64,000 nucleotides of DNA, taken from contig CM035311.1 of assembly GCA_002900995.3 (NCBI GenBank), positions 2,170,001-2,234,000 on the forward strand, given 5' to 3'. How positions within the stretch are numbered: the first letter of the stretch is position 1; every line of letters begins with the position of its first letter. This document shows positions 1 through 10,490 of this stretch, piece after piece. The notes under the pieces are model-generated. The model searched no databases. It saw only the letters and a list, made by a program, of their open reading frames with translations, and had not been told where the DNA came from. The position numbers were made by a program, and so were the translations under genes. Origin of the DNA: Ganoderma boninense. Taxonomy: Eukaryota > Basidiomycota > Agaricomycetes > Polyporales > Polyporaceae.

Positions 1-410
1 TCGGACTGTTTGCCTCCCGCGTCGTCCTTATTGCCCTCCGTTGTTTAGCAAACCTGTCCCTTGTTCTCGCAGTACAATAACTCCTGTCACCCATCGTTCC
101 CGTTGTCATTGTACTACATACCATTGTTCTTCCACTGGTTCCCGTGTCCATAGTTACCTATTGTCCCCGGTTCCCATTGTCCGTTACATGTATATAAGGC
201 CTGTACTTCGCTACCTGGAGACCTCAGTTTCGACCTCTTGTCTCCAGGTAAGCCTTGCTGTATTCTCGCTCGTTACTTACTCGCTCAATACATCTTGTCT
301 CCAGCCTGACTGTCGAGCCCTGCTCCGCTCTCGCTGCACAAGTGCTCGTCGACGCCCTTGCTCGTCTCGTAAGCCTCCTCCCTGATCTTACTCGACAGCC
401 AGTCGTAACA
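1..410 (+). repeat. 5' LTR of gypsy A (partial)
   Basis: The sequence matches the 3' LTR at 6079-6488 and ends in gtaaca. The full LTR is 460-461 bp and runs TGTCATGAAC...CGTAACA, as fixed by the solo LTR at 27588-28048 with its 5-bp target duplication. It contains a TATA box at 191-198. Confidence 0.95.
191..249 (+). promoter_or_regulatory. LTR promoter, self-primer and 10-bp palindrome
   Basis: A TATATAAG box lies at 191-198. About 35 bp downstream is agtttcgacct (226-236), the exact reverse complement of the primer site at 413-423. A start of transcription at about 226 would put these 11 nt at the 5' end of the RNA, as in Tf1. A perfect 10-bp inverted repeat (213-222 and 240-249) surrounds this segment, and its right arm overlaps a good splice-donor consensus (AG|GTAAGC, 246-252). 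The start site is inferred from spacing only. Confidence 0.7.
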
Positions 411-412
411 TT

Positions 413-423
413 AGGTCGAAACT
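413..423 (+). other. Self-priming primer binding site
   Basis: The 11 nt aggtcgaaact lie 2 nt after the LTR and are complementary to 226-236 in the LTR. No TGG, as expected for a tRNA 3'-end primer, starts here. In the Tf1/sushi group the transcript's own first 11 nt prime reverse transcription. Copy D (48071-48081) is perfect. Copies B (10478-10488) and E (60883-60893) each have one CpG transition. Confidence 0.75.
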
Positions 424-798
424 TCTACACGAGCACCGGCGTACTCCACCCACACTCTTTCCCTCTCGTACGGTACGCACTTAGATCCTCTGTGTTGGCC
501 TAGCGTAGTGCGTGCTCTAGTCACACCATCGGACGTGGTCTCGGCGCAACCTGAGGCTTGCCACTCTTAGTGGTACAGTACGTGGAAAGCTCCTAACACG
601 AGACCCCGGTACTGACAGAAGTGGTCCGCCTCACGGCGTGGGAGGCTAGAGAAAGGCGGCGAAACAAAGCCAAGGCAGAACACCCTTGGGCCCGTGTCCC
701 TTGGGCTAAGACACAGCAATAGGCCGAGGAGGCTGAGCAGACAGTGTTGGATCGTGCACCTGCCGTTTCATTCCTAGGATAAGGAAGCGAGATTCAAC
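424..798 (+). other. Gypsy A leader between primer site and gag
   Basis: This untranslated leader has no long reading frame. Close copies are at 48082-48469 (D), 10091-10477 (B) and 60522-60882 (E). In the gag frame a TAG at 775-777 closes upstream reading, and no ATG lies between it and the gag start. Confidence 0.7.
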
Positions 799-2229
799 GT
801 GGCTTGCCAAGCCTGGGGACACATATTTCACCCCACTGCAGTACAGGACGAGTACTGGGACGAAGATAAGCAAGCCTGGTACTACTGCGAGGAGCAACCG
901 TGCCCCCACCGATCACACACATTCAACGATACTCTTGAAACTCGCGAAGGCATCGCCCCTAGACTCCTCACCACCAAAGAACAGGAAGTCCTAATCCGTG
1001 CGAAGATCGCAAACCCACCAGCACCTGCACCTCGAGATCCAAGCCGACCCCCAGCTCGCCAAGCCGCCCTCATCGCATCCAGGAACCCCTCATCCCGCCC
1101 TGCCTCACGCCCTACCTCACAACCCCAGAGTCGTGTCCAGAGTCGAATCCCCAGTCCTGCACGATCGACAGGGTCCCCCATCCTCGACAAGACTCTTGAA
1201 CTCGTCACAGAGCGTCTTGGACAGCGACGAACCTCAACTCCTGCAACCCCCATTGCTTCAACTTCTAAACTCCCAAAGGCAGAGAAAAAGCCGGAAGTAA
1301 AGAAGGAACCCAAGCAAGAGACCATCAGCCTCAACACTCCACAACCCTCAACCTCTTCATCAGCTGCACCCAGTCGAGCGTCCACACCCGCCATGACTAC
1401 CCCTGCCCCCGCTCCACCGTTCGACACCTCCAAGCTCCTTTCCCAAATCGCCCCATGTGACTACGATGGAAAGTCCCCCCAGGATGGCCTCCGCTTCGTA
1501 TCTGCAGCCCAGATCTACTTCAACACCCTCACAGCGGTGGCTGTTGGCACACCACCTGATGTGGTATGGATGACCATCCTCAGTAGGCTCACGGAAGGAG
1601 CAGCAGCCTGGGCTGGCCCCCACATCGTGACGCTCGCTGGTGGAACTAGTCCTTGGGCAAACTACGCCGCGTTCAGCACAGCCTTCAAGGACCACTTCTG
1701 CGCAGCCGACGACAAGGAGGCTGCCATCGCTCAACTGGTCAAGCTTTGCAAGGCATACCGCAAGGTCGGCACCGTCCAGGAGTATACCGCGCAGTTTAAC
1801 GCAGCTGCGGCTCGAACCGGCTTTGGCGACGAGGACAAACGCGAACACTACCGCTCGGGCCTGCCTCCCAGGCTCCGGGACGTCCTCGCCACCAGTGCCC
1901 ACGACATCTCGGACCTCACCAAAATCCAGAAGGTGGCGCTGTCGCTGGACCAGGCCCTCGTCACCAGAGAGGAAGAACGGCCGAAGTCATTTGGATGGAA
2001 GAAGAAGGGGGAGAAGGCGGCCGCTACCGGGAAGAAGCCGTTCCCTGGAAACTGTCATATCTGTGGCCAGCCCGGACATCGTAAGTATGACTGCCCGCGG
2101 CTGAAGAGTCAGCAAGCCGCTTCCTCGTCCACTGCAACTACGGAAGTAGCGGCTCTTCAGGCCCAGGTCAAGGCGATGGAGGAGAAGATCGCGGCCCTTA
2201 CGACCGCTGAGAAGAAGGAGGGTTTCTGA
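799..2229 (+). CDS. gag: Gag polyprotein of gypsy A (GTG-initiated frame)
   Basis: This structural protein forms the virus-like particle and binds the element RNA; the frame has 476 codons. The N-terminus has a Cys/His cluster (about residues 34-42), then a long Pro/Ser-rich linker. A retrotransposon capsid domain follows (about 210-400), and then a CCHC zinc knuckle of CX2CX4HX4C form (CHICGQPGH, about residue 417). The C-terminal tail is a short coiled-coil-like stretch ending EKKEGF. The frame begins at GTG in a good initiation context (A at -3, G at +4), with a stop 8 codons upstream and no ATG between. The N-terminal block is conserved in element E, which argues that it is translated. 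The first in-frame ATG is only near residue 199. Pol follows in the -1 frame. Confidence 0.88.
   Translation: MACQAWGHIFHPTAVQDEYWDEDKQAWYYCEEQPCPHRSHTFNDTLETREGIAPRLLTTKEQEVLIRAKIANPPAPAPRDPSRPPARQAALIASRNPSSRPASRPTSQPQSRVQSRIPSPARSTGSPILDKTLELVTERLGQRRTSTPATPIASTSKLPKAEKKPEVKKEPKQETISLNTPQPSTSSSAAPSRASTPAMTTPAPAPPFDTSKLLSQIAPCDYDGKSPQDGLRFVSAAQIYFNTLTAVAVGTPPDVVWMTILSRLTEGAAAWAGPHIVTLAGGTSPWANYAAFSTAFKDHFCAADDKEAAIAQLVKLCKAYRKVGTVQEYTAQFNAAAARTGFGDEDKREHYRSGLPPRLRDVLATSAHDISDLTKIQKVALSLDQALVTREEERPKSFGWKKKGEKAAATGKKPFPGNCHICGQPGHRKYDCPRLKSQQAASSSTATTEVAALQAQVKAMEEKIAALTTAEKKEGF
2220..2226 (+). promoter_or_regulatory. -1 ribosomal frameshift site GGGTTTC
   Basis: The gag codons read gaG GGT TTC TGA, so the heptamer fits X_XXY_YYZ and ends at the gag stop. 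Slipping back one base leads into a frame open for 56 codons up to the protease ATG at 2388. The same heptamer and stop occur in element E (59076-59082). No downstream pseudoknot was modelled. Confidence 0.7.
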
Positions 2230-5200
2230 TTAGAGCCGCACTGGACGCTGCGCGTGCCAGCTCTTGTAGTAATAGTCGATTTTCTGTACTGAGTTCTGCG
2301 TTTGTATATGAAGTAAATCATAGTGGCCAACACTTTCATATACCAGTACGGTTAATCGGCAAGCAGCGACACAAGGACATAGTAGCCATGGTAGATAGCG
2401 GGGCTACTACTAAGTTTTTACATAGACGGTTCGTAGAGAAGAACCAGGTTACGACGAGGAAGTTGGCAACGCCAATTCCTCTGTACAACATAGATGGTAC
2501 CAAGAACCGTGATGGAACGATCACGGAGGTCGCCGTGTTGGATATGGCGATTGGAGACCACCGAGAGAAGGTGGTGTTTGTGGTGACAGACATAGGAGAA
2601 GAGGATGTGATCATTGGCCTGGACTGGCTGCGCGAGCACAACCCTGAAGTAGATTGGGAACGTGGCTCGCTGCGCCTATCGAGATGTCCAGAGGCATGTC
2701 CGGCTCATCGGAAGGCATCCAAACCTGTTGAGACCAAAGCGCGTGATACGGAGGTACGGCTTACGGCGCGCAACGGTTCTCGGCGGGTGCGGAAGGCAAA
2801 GATGATGGGTAGGATATGCACGGCCGTAATGGTCGAGGAGGAGGAGGAAGATAGGCCTCCACCACCAGGTTTTCTGCTGGAATGGGATGGCACTGAGGAG
2901 TCTCTTCTCAATGCACTGGAAGATGGACGACGACTTCGAGGTACCCCTAAGATCTTTGTGTCGGCGAGCTACACCTACTCTCAACAGCTCGCTGAACAAG
3001 AGTACCAGAAGAAGGAAGTCCATCCTGTGGAAGAGATTGTACCTCCCCAGTACCACGAGTATCTGCGTGTGTTCTCGAAAGAGGCGTCCGAACGTCTACC
3101 TGAGCACGGACCCTATGACCACGCTATAGAACTCGTACCAGATGCTAGGATGTTCCATTCCAAGGTGTACCCCCTGTCTCCCAGCAAGCAGGTTGAGCTT
3201 GACAAGTTCCTTAGCGAGAACTTGGCCAAAGGATATATTCAAGAGTCGAAGTCACCGATGTCGTCACCATTCTTCTTTGTTAAAAAGAAGGATGGCAGCC
3301 TACGTCCTGTACAGGACTACCGGCGATTGAACGACATCACCATTAAGAACCGATACCCGCTGCCGCTGGTGTCGGACTTGATGGATCGACTCAAGAGGGC
3401 CAAGTACTTTACAAAGCTTGACATCCGTTGGGGGTACAACAATGTGCGGATTAAGACCGGTGATGAATGGAAGGCTGCCTTTGTTACCAATCGCGGACTG
3501 TTCGAACCGAACGTGATGTACTTCGGACTGGCTAACTCGCCCAGTACATTCTCCGCGCTCATGAACGACATCTTCAAGGACCTCATCATACTCGGCAAAA
3601 TCACTATCTACCTCGACGACATCCTCATATTCACCAACGACATCGAGGAACACCGCACTTTGGTGCGTGAGGTCCTGAAGCGTCTGGCGGAGCATGACCT
3701 GTTTTGCAAGCCAGAGAAGTGCGAATTCGAACAGCCTAAGGTTGAGTACCTAGGTGTGCTCGTCTCGGAGAACCGTGTGGAGATGGACCCAGTGAAGGTC
3801 AGGGGAATCGCAGAATGGCCTGTCCCTCAGAATGCCTCAGATGTACGGAAGTTCCGCGGTTTCGCGAATTTCTACAGGCGGTTCATTAAGGACTTCAGCG
3901 CAGTATGCAAACCCCTCGACCGTCTCACGGGTAGCGCTCCCTGGCAATGGGGTGCCGAAGAGCGATCAGCATTCGACGAGCTCAAACGTCGTTTCACTGA
4001 AAGCCCTGTCCTGAGCATGTATGACCCAGACCGCAAAACCCGCATTGAAGTCGATGCATCCGGGTATGCTACCGGCGCGGTTCTGTCTCAGGAGGGGGAG
4101 GACGGCAAATGGCACCCCGTGGCTTTCCACTCTGAGTCAATGAGCGATGCGGAACGCAACTACGAGATCTATGACAAGGAGATGCTCGCTATCATCCGTG
4201 CCCTGCAGGCCTGGCGCCACTACCTCGAGGGTCTTCCCAGTGTGTTCGAGATCCAGTCGGACCACAAGAACCTCGAGTACTGGAAGGCCGCACAAAACCT
4301 CACACGCAGGCAGGCACGTTGGGCTCTCTATCTGTCACGGTTCGACTTTGTCATTGCACACAAGCCAGGCACCTCCAATGGTAGGGCAGACGCGCTGTCG
4401 CGCAGGCCTGATCACCAGAAGGACGATGCCGATGACAACCTGAACCGAGTCATGTTGCAACCCGATCGCTTCAGAGTACTGGCAGCCAAGAGAGGGCACA
4501 TGTCAGTGGTACCAGAAAAGGCACTGCTCCGCCGCATTCGAGAATGTGGAGAGCGTGAGCAGGAGGTCGCAGAGGCACTCAGCAAGCTCGATAAGCTAGG
4601 GCCAGCACGTCTACAGAACGATTTGGTGGACTGGAACACAGAACAAGGCCTGCTGCTCTACCGCAGCCGAGTTTATGTCCCCAAAGACGACGCGCTCCGA
4701 GCAGAGATAGTGCGCATCCACCACGACCTCCCGCCTGCTGGACACCCTGGCCAGGCAAAGACGGTGGAGTTGGTTACACGGAACTACTGGTGGCCGGGCA
4801 TGGCAAAGTTCATTAAGGATTACGTTGAGACCTGCGACACTTGTCGCCGTGGCAAGACTTCACATGTGAAGCCACATGGTCCCCTTCAACCCAACGAGAT
4901 CCCAGACGGCCCAGGCCAAGTAGTTACCTGTGACTTCATCACTGGACTGCCGGAGGTGGACGGATACAATGCGCTCCAGCTTATTGCTGATCGGCATGGA
5001 AAGATGATTCACCTTATTCCATGCACCGAGGAGATCGACACGGAAGGGACTGCAGACAACTTCATTAGAGAATGGTTCCGTCTATATGGACTCCCGCGAA
5101 AGATCATCTCTGATCGGGGGCCCCAGTTCTCTAGCAAGCTCTTCCGTGCAATCCTTAAAGGCCTCGATATAGAAAGCGCATTGTCCACAGCTTACCACCC

Positions 5201-6002
5201 GCAGACGGATGGGCAGTCGGAGCGATGGAACTAGGAGATAGAGGCGTACCTGCGGATGTACTGCTCAAGGCGCCGCGACGATTGGGTCAAGTGGCTGCCA
5301 ACAGCAGAATACTGCTTTAACTCGCGTGTACATTCATCCACAGGGTACTCGCCGTTTTACCTCATGTACGGCTATGAACCTCAGTTCCACGTTCTGATGC
5401 TATCTACCACAGTGCCCACGGCAGACGAACGAAGAGAGGAGTTGCGACAGGCAAGAGAGGATGCGACCTCAGCCTTAACCCTGGCAGCAGAGCGGATGAA
5501 GGAGTACTATGATCACTACGTCTCCACTGCTCCAGAGTTCAAGGAGGGTCAGAAGGTGTGGCTCGACACTAGGAACTTCCGGGTCCCTGGAGTCTCTCGG
5601 AAACTGGTGGACCGGTATGCTGGCCCATACCCTGTCAAGCGCAAAGTGGGAAACTTGGCTTACGAGCTCAAGCTCCCCAAAGACATGGGGCTCCACCCGG
5701 TGTTCCATGTGACACTCCTACACCCGCACAAAGAAAGCCAACTTCCCGGTCGGCATCCCCCTGAACCTGCAGCTCTTGAAGTGGAAGGAGAGGAAGAGTA
5801 TGAAGTAGAGGAAGTGTTAGAGTCGCGTCGGTATGGGCGGTGGAAGAAACTGCAGTATCTTGTTCACTGGAAGGGCTGGGGCCCTGAACACGATAGCTGG
5901 GAAGACGTGTCGGATCTAGCAAATGCGCCGAAAGTGCTGCAAAAGTTTCATTCGACACATCCCGACGCTCCTGGCCCTCTCAACAAGAAGACTCGATCGT
6001 GA
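2220..6002 (+). pseudogene. pol: Gypsy A Pol polyprotein, one nonsense codon in integrase
   Basis: Residues are counted from the ATG at 2388. The aspartic protease has DSGA (3-6). The reverse transcriptase has YLDD (about 408). RNase H starts near VDASG (about 554) and keeps the Glu and second Asp motifs. The integrase has an HHCC zinc domain (about 778-816) and a D,D,E core: CDFITG (about 848), SDRGPQF (about 908) and the Glu of QSE (about 945). TAG at 5232-5234 stops reading four codons after that Glu; element E has CAG there. The frame continues to 6002 with a GPY/F-like region and a chromodomain (about 5798-5950; aromatic residues and VHWKGW). Apart from this stop the 1200-residue frame is clean, so loss of function is probably recent. 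The frame is entered by the -1 shift at 2220. Confidence 0.93.
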
Positions 6003-6015
6003 GGACACGATCCTT

Positions 6016-6025
6016 AGAAGGGGGG
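6016..6025 (+). other. Polypurine tract of gypsy A
   Basis: The run agaagggggg lies 3 bp before the 3' LTR. It is the expected primer for plus-strand synthesis. The equivalent in element E is on the other strand at 55277-55286. Confidence 0.8.
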
Positions 6026-6028
6026 TAT

Positions 6029-6488
6029 TGTCATGAACAGCACGCTCGGCGCCTACCCCGGCGTCTCTCTTTCCCTTTTCGGACTGTTTGCCTCCCGCGT
6101 CGTCCTTATTGCCCTCCGTTGTTTAGCAAACCTGTCCCTTGTTCTCGCAGTACAATAACTCCTGTCACCCATCGTTCCCATTGTCATTGTACTACATACC
6201 ATTGTTCTTCCACTGGTTCCCGTGTCCATAGTTACCTATTGTCCCCGGTTCCCATTGTCCGTTACATGTATATAAGGCCTGTACTTCGCTACCTGGAGAC
6301 CTCAGTTTCGACCTCTTGTCTCCAGGTAAGCCTTGCTGTATTCTCGCTCGTTACTTACTCGCTCAATACATCTTGTCTCCAGCCTGACTGTCGAGCCCTG
6401 CTCCGCTCTCGCTGCACAAGTGCTCGTCGACGCCCTTGCTCGTCTCGTAAGCCTCCTCCCTGATCTTACTCGACAGCCAGTCGTAACA
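6029..6488 (+). repeat. 3' LTR of gypsy A
   Basis: This 460-bp LTR runs TGTCATGAAC...GTCGTAACA. The right flank is agccc; the left flank of the element is off the window, so the target duplication cannot be checked. Confidence 0.95.
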
Positions 6489-6716
6489 AGCCCTGAGGTC
6501 TCTGGTTCAATCCCCGGTTGGAACACTATTATATTAACAACTGTTAATCATCCCTGTGGTTTATAAATTGAGCCGCGGTTTACATATTAACTGAACCGTG
6601 GTTAATGATAAACTGTGGTGCAGTTAAGGTGCAGCTCTGGATCGAGCCTTTCAAAGCACTGATAACTGTGGCTATGGCTCTGGCTCAACCACGGTTTGAG
6701 CCGTGTTCAGCCTTAT
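6489..6716 (+). repeat. Right end of a hAT-like MITE, with a tRNA-like fragment
   Basis: The right terminus gttcagcctta (6705-6715) equals the terminus of the complete MITE at 12477-12981 and of the element at 24295-24477. The body is built from repeats of ccgcggttta/accacggttt type. The left end was lost where gypsy A lies. At 6494-6528 there is a B-box-like GGTTCAATCC in a T-arm-like context with one mismatch, perhaps the 3' half of a tRNA-like gene split by gypsy A. The MITE inserted into gypsy B, because B's reverse transcriptase stops at 6716. Confidence 0.55.
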
Positions 6717-8507
6717 GAGGTTTTGCGTGGCCTTCCAGTACTCGAGGTTCTTGTGATCTGACTGGATCTCAAACACACTGGAAAGACCCTCGAGGTAGTG
6801 GCGCCAGGCCTGCAGGGCACAGATGATAGCAAGCATCTCCTTGCCGTAGATCTCGTAGTTGCGTTCCGCATCACTCATTGACTCAGAGTGAAAAGCCACA
6901 GGGTGCCATTTGCCGTCCTCCCCCTCCTGAGACAGAACCGCACTGGTAGCATACCCGGATGCATCGACTTCAATGCGGGTTTTGCGGTCTGGGTCATACA
7001 TGCTCAGGACAGGGCTTTCAGTGAAACGACGTTTGAGCTCGTTGAATGCTGATTGCTCTTCGGCACCCCATTGCCAGGGAGCGTTACCCGTGAGACGGTC
7101 AAGGGGTTTGCATACCGCGCTGAAGTCCTTAATGAACCGCCTGTAGAAATTCGCGAAACCGCGGAATTTCCGTACGTCTGAGGCGTTCTGAGGGACAGGC
7201 CATTCTGCGATACCCCTGACTTTCACTGGGTCCATCTCCACACAGTTCTCCAAGATGAGCACACCTAGGTACTCAACCTTCAGCTGTTCGAATTCGCACT
7301 TCTCTGGCTTGCAGAACAGGTCGTGCTCCGCCAGACGCTTCAGGACCTCACGCACCAATGTGCGGTGTTCCTCAATGTCATTGGTGAATATGAGAATGTC
7401 ATCGAGGTAGATAGTGATTTTGCCGAGTATGATGAGGTCCTTGAAGATGTCGTTCATGAGCGCAGAGAATGTACTGGGCGAGTTGGCCAGTCCGAAGTAC
7501 ATCACGTTCGGTTCGAACAGTCCGCGATTGGTAACAAAGGCAGCCTTCCATTCATCACCGGTCTTAATCCGCACATTGTTACACCCCCAATAGATGTCAA
7601 GCTTTGTAAAGTACTTGGCCCTCTTGAGTTGATCCATCAAGTCTGACACCAACAGCAGTGGGTATCGGTTCTTAATAGTGATGTCGTTCAATCGCCAGTA
7701 GTCCTGTACAGGACGTAGGCTGCCATCCTTCTTTTTAACGAAGAAGAACGGTGATGACATTGGTGACTTTGACTCTTGAATATAACCTTTGGCCAAGTTC
7801 TCACTAAGGAACTTGTCAAGCTCGACCTGCTTGCTGGGAGACAGGGGGTACACCTTGGAATGGAACATCCTAGCATCTGGTATGAGTTCTATAGCGTGGT
7901 CATAGGGTCCGTGCTCCGGTAGATGTCGGATGCCTCTTTCAGGAACACATGCAGATACTCGTGGTACTGGGGGGTTACAATCTCTTCGACAGGATGGACT
8001 TCCTTCTTCTGGTACTCTTGTTCAGCAAGCTGTTGAGAGTAGGTGTAGCTCCTCCTCCTCGACCATTATGGCTGTGCATATTCTACCCATCATCTTTGCC
8101 TTCTGCAACTATCGAGAGCCATTGCATGCTGTAAGCTGTACCCCCGTATCACGCGCTTTGGTCTCAACAGGTTTGGATGCCTTCTGATGAGCTGGACATA
8201 CCTCTGGACATCTCGATAGGCATAGTGAGCCACGTTCCCAATCTACTTCAGGGTTGTGCTTGCACAGCCAGTCCAGGCCAATGATCACATCCTCTTCTCC
8301 TATGTCTGTCACCACAAACACCACCTTCTCTTGGTGGTCTCCAATCGCCATATCCAACACGGCGACCTCCGTGATCGTTCCATCACAGTTCTCAGTACCA
8401 TCTATGTTGTACAGAGGAATTGGCCTTGCCAGCTTCCTCGTCGTAACCTGGTTCCTTTTTACGAACCGTCTATGTAAAAACTTGGTAGTAGCTCCACTAT
8501 CTACCAT
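6717..8507 (-). pseudogene. pol: Gypsy B Pol fragment (protease, RT, partial RNase H)
   Basis: The protease begins at the ATG at 8507 with VDSGATTKF and is followed by the conserved region ending near 8109. After a deletion the reverse transcriptase is read from about 7868 downward, with YLDD near 7400 and RNase H motifs (VDASGYAT, then SDHKNLEYW) up to the MITE. Compared with A, changes such as CGG to TGG or TAC to TGC suggest neutral decay. It cannot encode a working enzyme set. Confidence 0.88.
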
Positions 8508-8665
8508 TGCTACTATGTCCTTATGTCGCTGCTTGCCGATTAACCATACCAGTATATAAAAGTGTTGACCACTGTGATTTACTTCATATACAAATACAGA
8601 ACTCAGTACAGAAAATCAACTATTACTACAAGAGCCAGCACGTGTAGCGTCAAGTGCAGCTCTAA

Positions 8666-10090
8666 TCAAAAATCCTCTTTCTTCTCAGCAGCCAAAAGGG
8701 CTGCAAGTTTCTCCTCCATCGCCTTGACCTGGGCCTGAAGAGCCGCTACTTCCGTAGTCACAGTAAACGAGGAAGCAGCTTGCTGACTCTTCAACCATGG
8801 ACAGTCATACTTATGATGTCCAGGCTGGCCACAGATGTGACAGTTTCCTGGAAACAGCTTTTACCTGGTAGCAGCTGCCTTCTCCCCCTTCTTCTTCCAT
8901 CCAAATGACTTCAGCCATTCTTCCTCTCTGGTGATGAGGGCCTGGTCAAGTGACAGCACCACCTTCTGGATTTTTGTAAGGTCGGAGATGTCATGGGCAC
9001 TGGTAGCAAGGACATCCTGAAGCCTAGGGGGTAAACCAGAGCGATAGCGTTCGCGCTTGTCCTTGTCGCCAAAGCCAGTTTGAGCTACAGCTGCATAAAC
9101 TACACTGTATACTCCTAGTCTCTAGATAGTGCCGACCTTGCGGTACACCTTGCAAAGCTTGACCAATTTAGCAATGGCAGCCTCCTTGTCGTCAGCTGCA
9201 CAAAAGTGATCCTTGAAGGCTGTGCTGAACGTGCCGTAGTCTGCCCGAGGGCTAGTTCCACTGGCAAGTGTTACAATGTGGGGGCCAGCCCAGGCTGCTG
9301 CTCCTTCTGTGAGCCTACTGAGGATGGTCATCTATATGACCTCACTAGGTGTGCTCACAGCTACCGCCGTGAGTGTCATGTAGTACATCTGGGCTGTAGA
9401 CACAAAGTGGAAGTGGAGACCATCTTGTGCAGATTTTCCATTGTAGTCATGTGGGGTGATCTAGGTGAGGCGCTTGGAGGTGTCAAACGTCGACACAGGT
9501 GCAGGAGTGGTCATGGTGGGTGTGAGAGGTGGATTGGGTGCAGGAGGAGGATTGGACGAGGACGACAATTGTGGGGTGTTGAAACTGGTAGCTTTCGGCT
9601 TTGGTTCCCTCTTTACTTCAGGCTTTTCTTCTGCCTTTGGAAGTTTAGAAGTCGATGCAATAGGTGATGAGGGGTTCAAAGCTCATTGTTGTCTAAGACA
9701 TTCAGTGATGAGTGCAATGGTTCTGTCAAGAGCGGGGGAACCTGTTAATTGACTGGGGGTGGCATTTCCGCTAGGTACACAACTGGGGGTGTGACTAGGG
9801 GGTTGGGTGCCGGGGCAACTCCATGTAGCAGCAACAGCTGCTCATGTGGGCCTTGTGGAGGGGGCCGGTGGTGGCTGGGCGAGTTGATCTAAGATTGCCT
9901 GTCGTTGGCTAGGGTGTGGCTGGATAAAGGGTCGGAATGGAGCCCACTTAGTAGGTGTCCAGTCAAAGGTGAAGTCGCGGTGTGGGCAGGGTTGGCGGTC
10001 ACAAACAAACCACTGTTGTTCAATGGTGTTCCAGTGTTGGTCTTCAACCGCAGTGTGGTAAAATACATGTGACCTTTTTCTGCAAGCCAC
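8666..10090 (-). pseudogene. gag: Gypsy B gag remnant
   Basis: The frame starts at GTG (10088-10090) and reads an N-terminal block with the Cys/His cluster CDRQPCPH. The capsid region is split by stops (readable pieces 9461-9679 and 9122-9331), and a degraded zinc knuckle lies near 8810-8840. The frameshift heptamer has decayed to GGATTTT before the TGA at 8666-8668. The N-terminal module is the same type as in element D (48470 onward). Confidence 0.85.
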
Positions 10091-10490
10091 GGTGAGGGAG
10101 TGGAGGTAGCTCGCTTCCTATCCCAGGAATAGAAATGGCAGGTGCATGATCTGACACTGTCTGCTCAGCCTCCTCGGCCTATTGCTGTGTCTTAGCCAAA
10201 GGGACACAGGCCCAAGGGTGTTCTGCCTTGGCTTTGTTTCGCCACCTTTCTCTAGCCTCCCATGCCGTGAGACGGACCACTTTTGTCAGTACCGGGGTCT
10301 CGTGTTAGGAGCTTTCCGCGTACTGTACCACTGAGAGTGGCAAGCCTCAGGTTGCGCTGAGACCACATCCAATGGTGTGACTAGAGCATGCACTACACTA
10401 GGCCAACACAGAGGATCTAAGTGCGTACCGTACGAGAGGGAAAGAGTGTGGGTGGAGTACGCTAGTGCTCGTGTAGAAGTTTCAACCTAA

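Larger units (their letters stand above)
1..6488 (+). mobile_element. Ty3/gypsy chromovirus A, near complete
   Basis: This is a chromodomain LTR retrotransposon with the order LTR, primer site, gag, pol (protease, reverse transcriptase, RNase H, integrase, GPY/F, chromodomain), polypurine tract, LTR. The first 50 bp of the 5' LTR lie outside the window, because position 1 corresponds to position 6079 in the 3' LTR. The two LTRs are almost identical where they overlap (only a few substitutions seen by eye), which indicates a young insertion. One in-frame TAG at 5232-5234 breaks the integrase. The element closely matches element E (55093-61355) in pol, LTR and leader, but less well in gag. Tf1/sushi affinity is inferred from the self-priming signature and the chromodomain. 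Confidence 0.95.
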
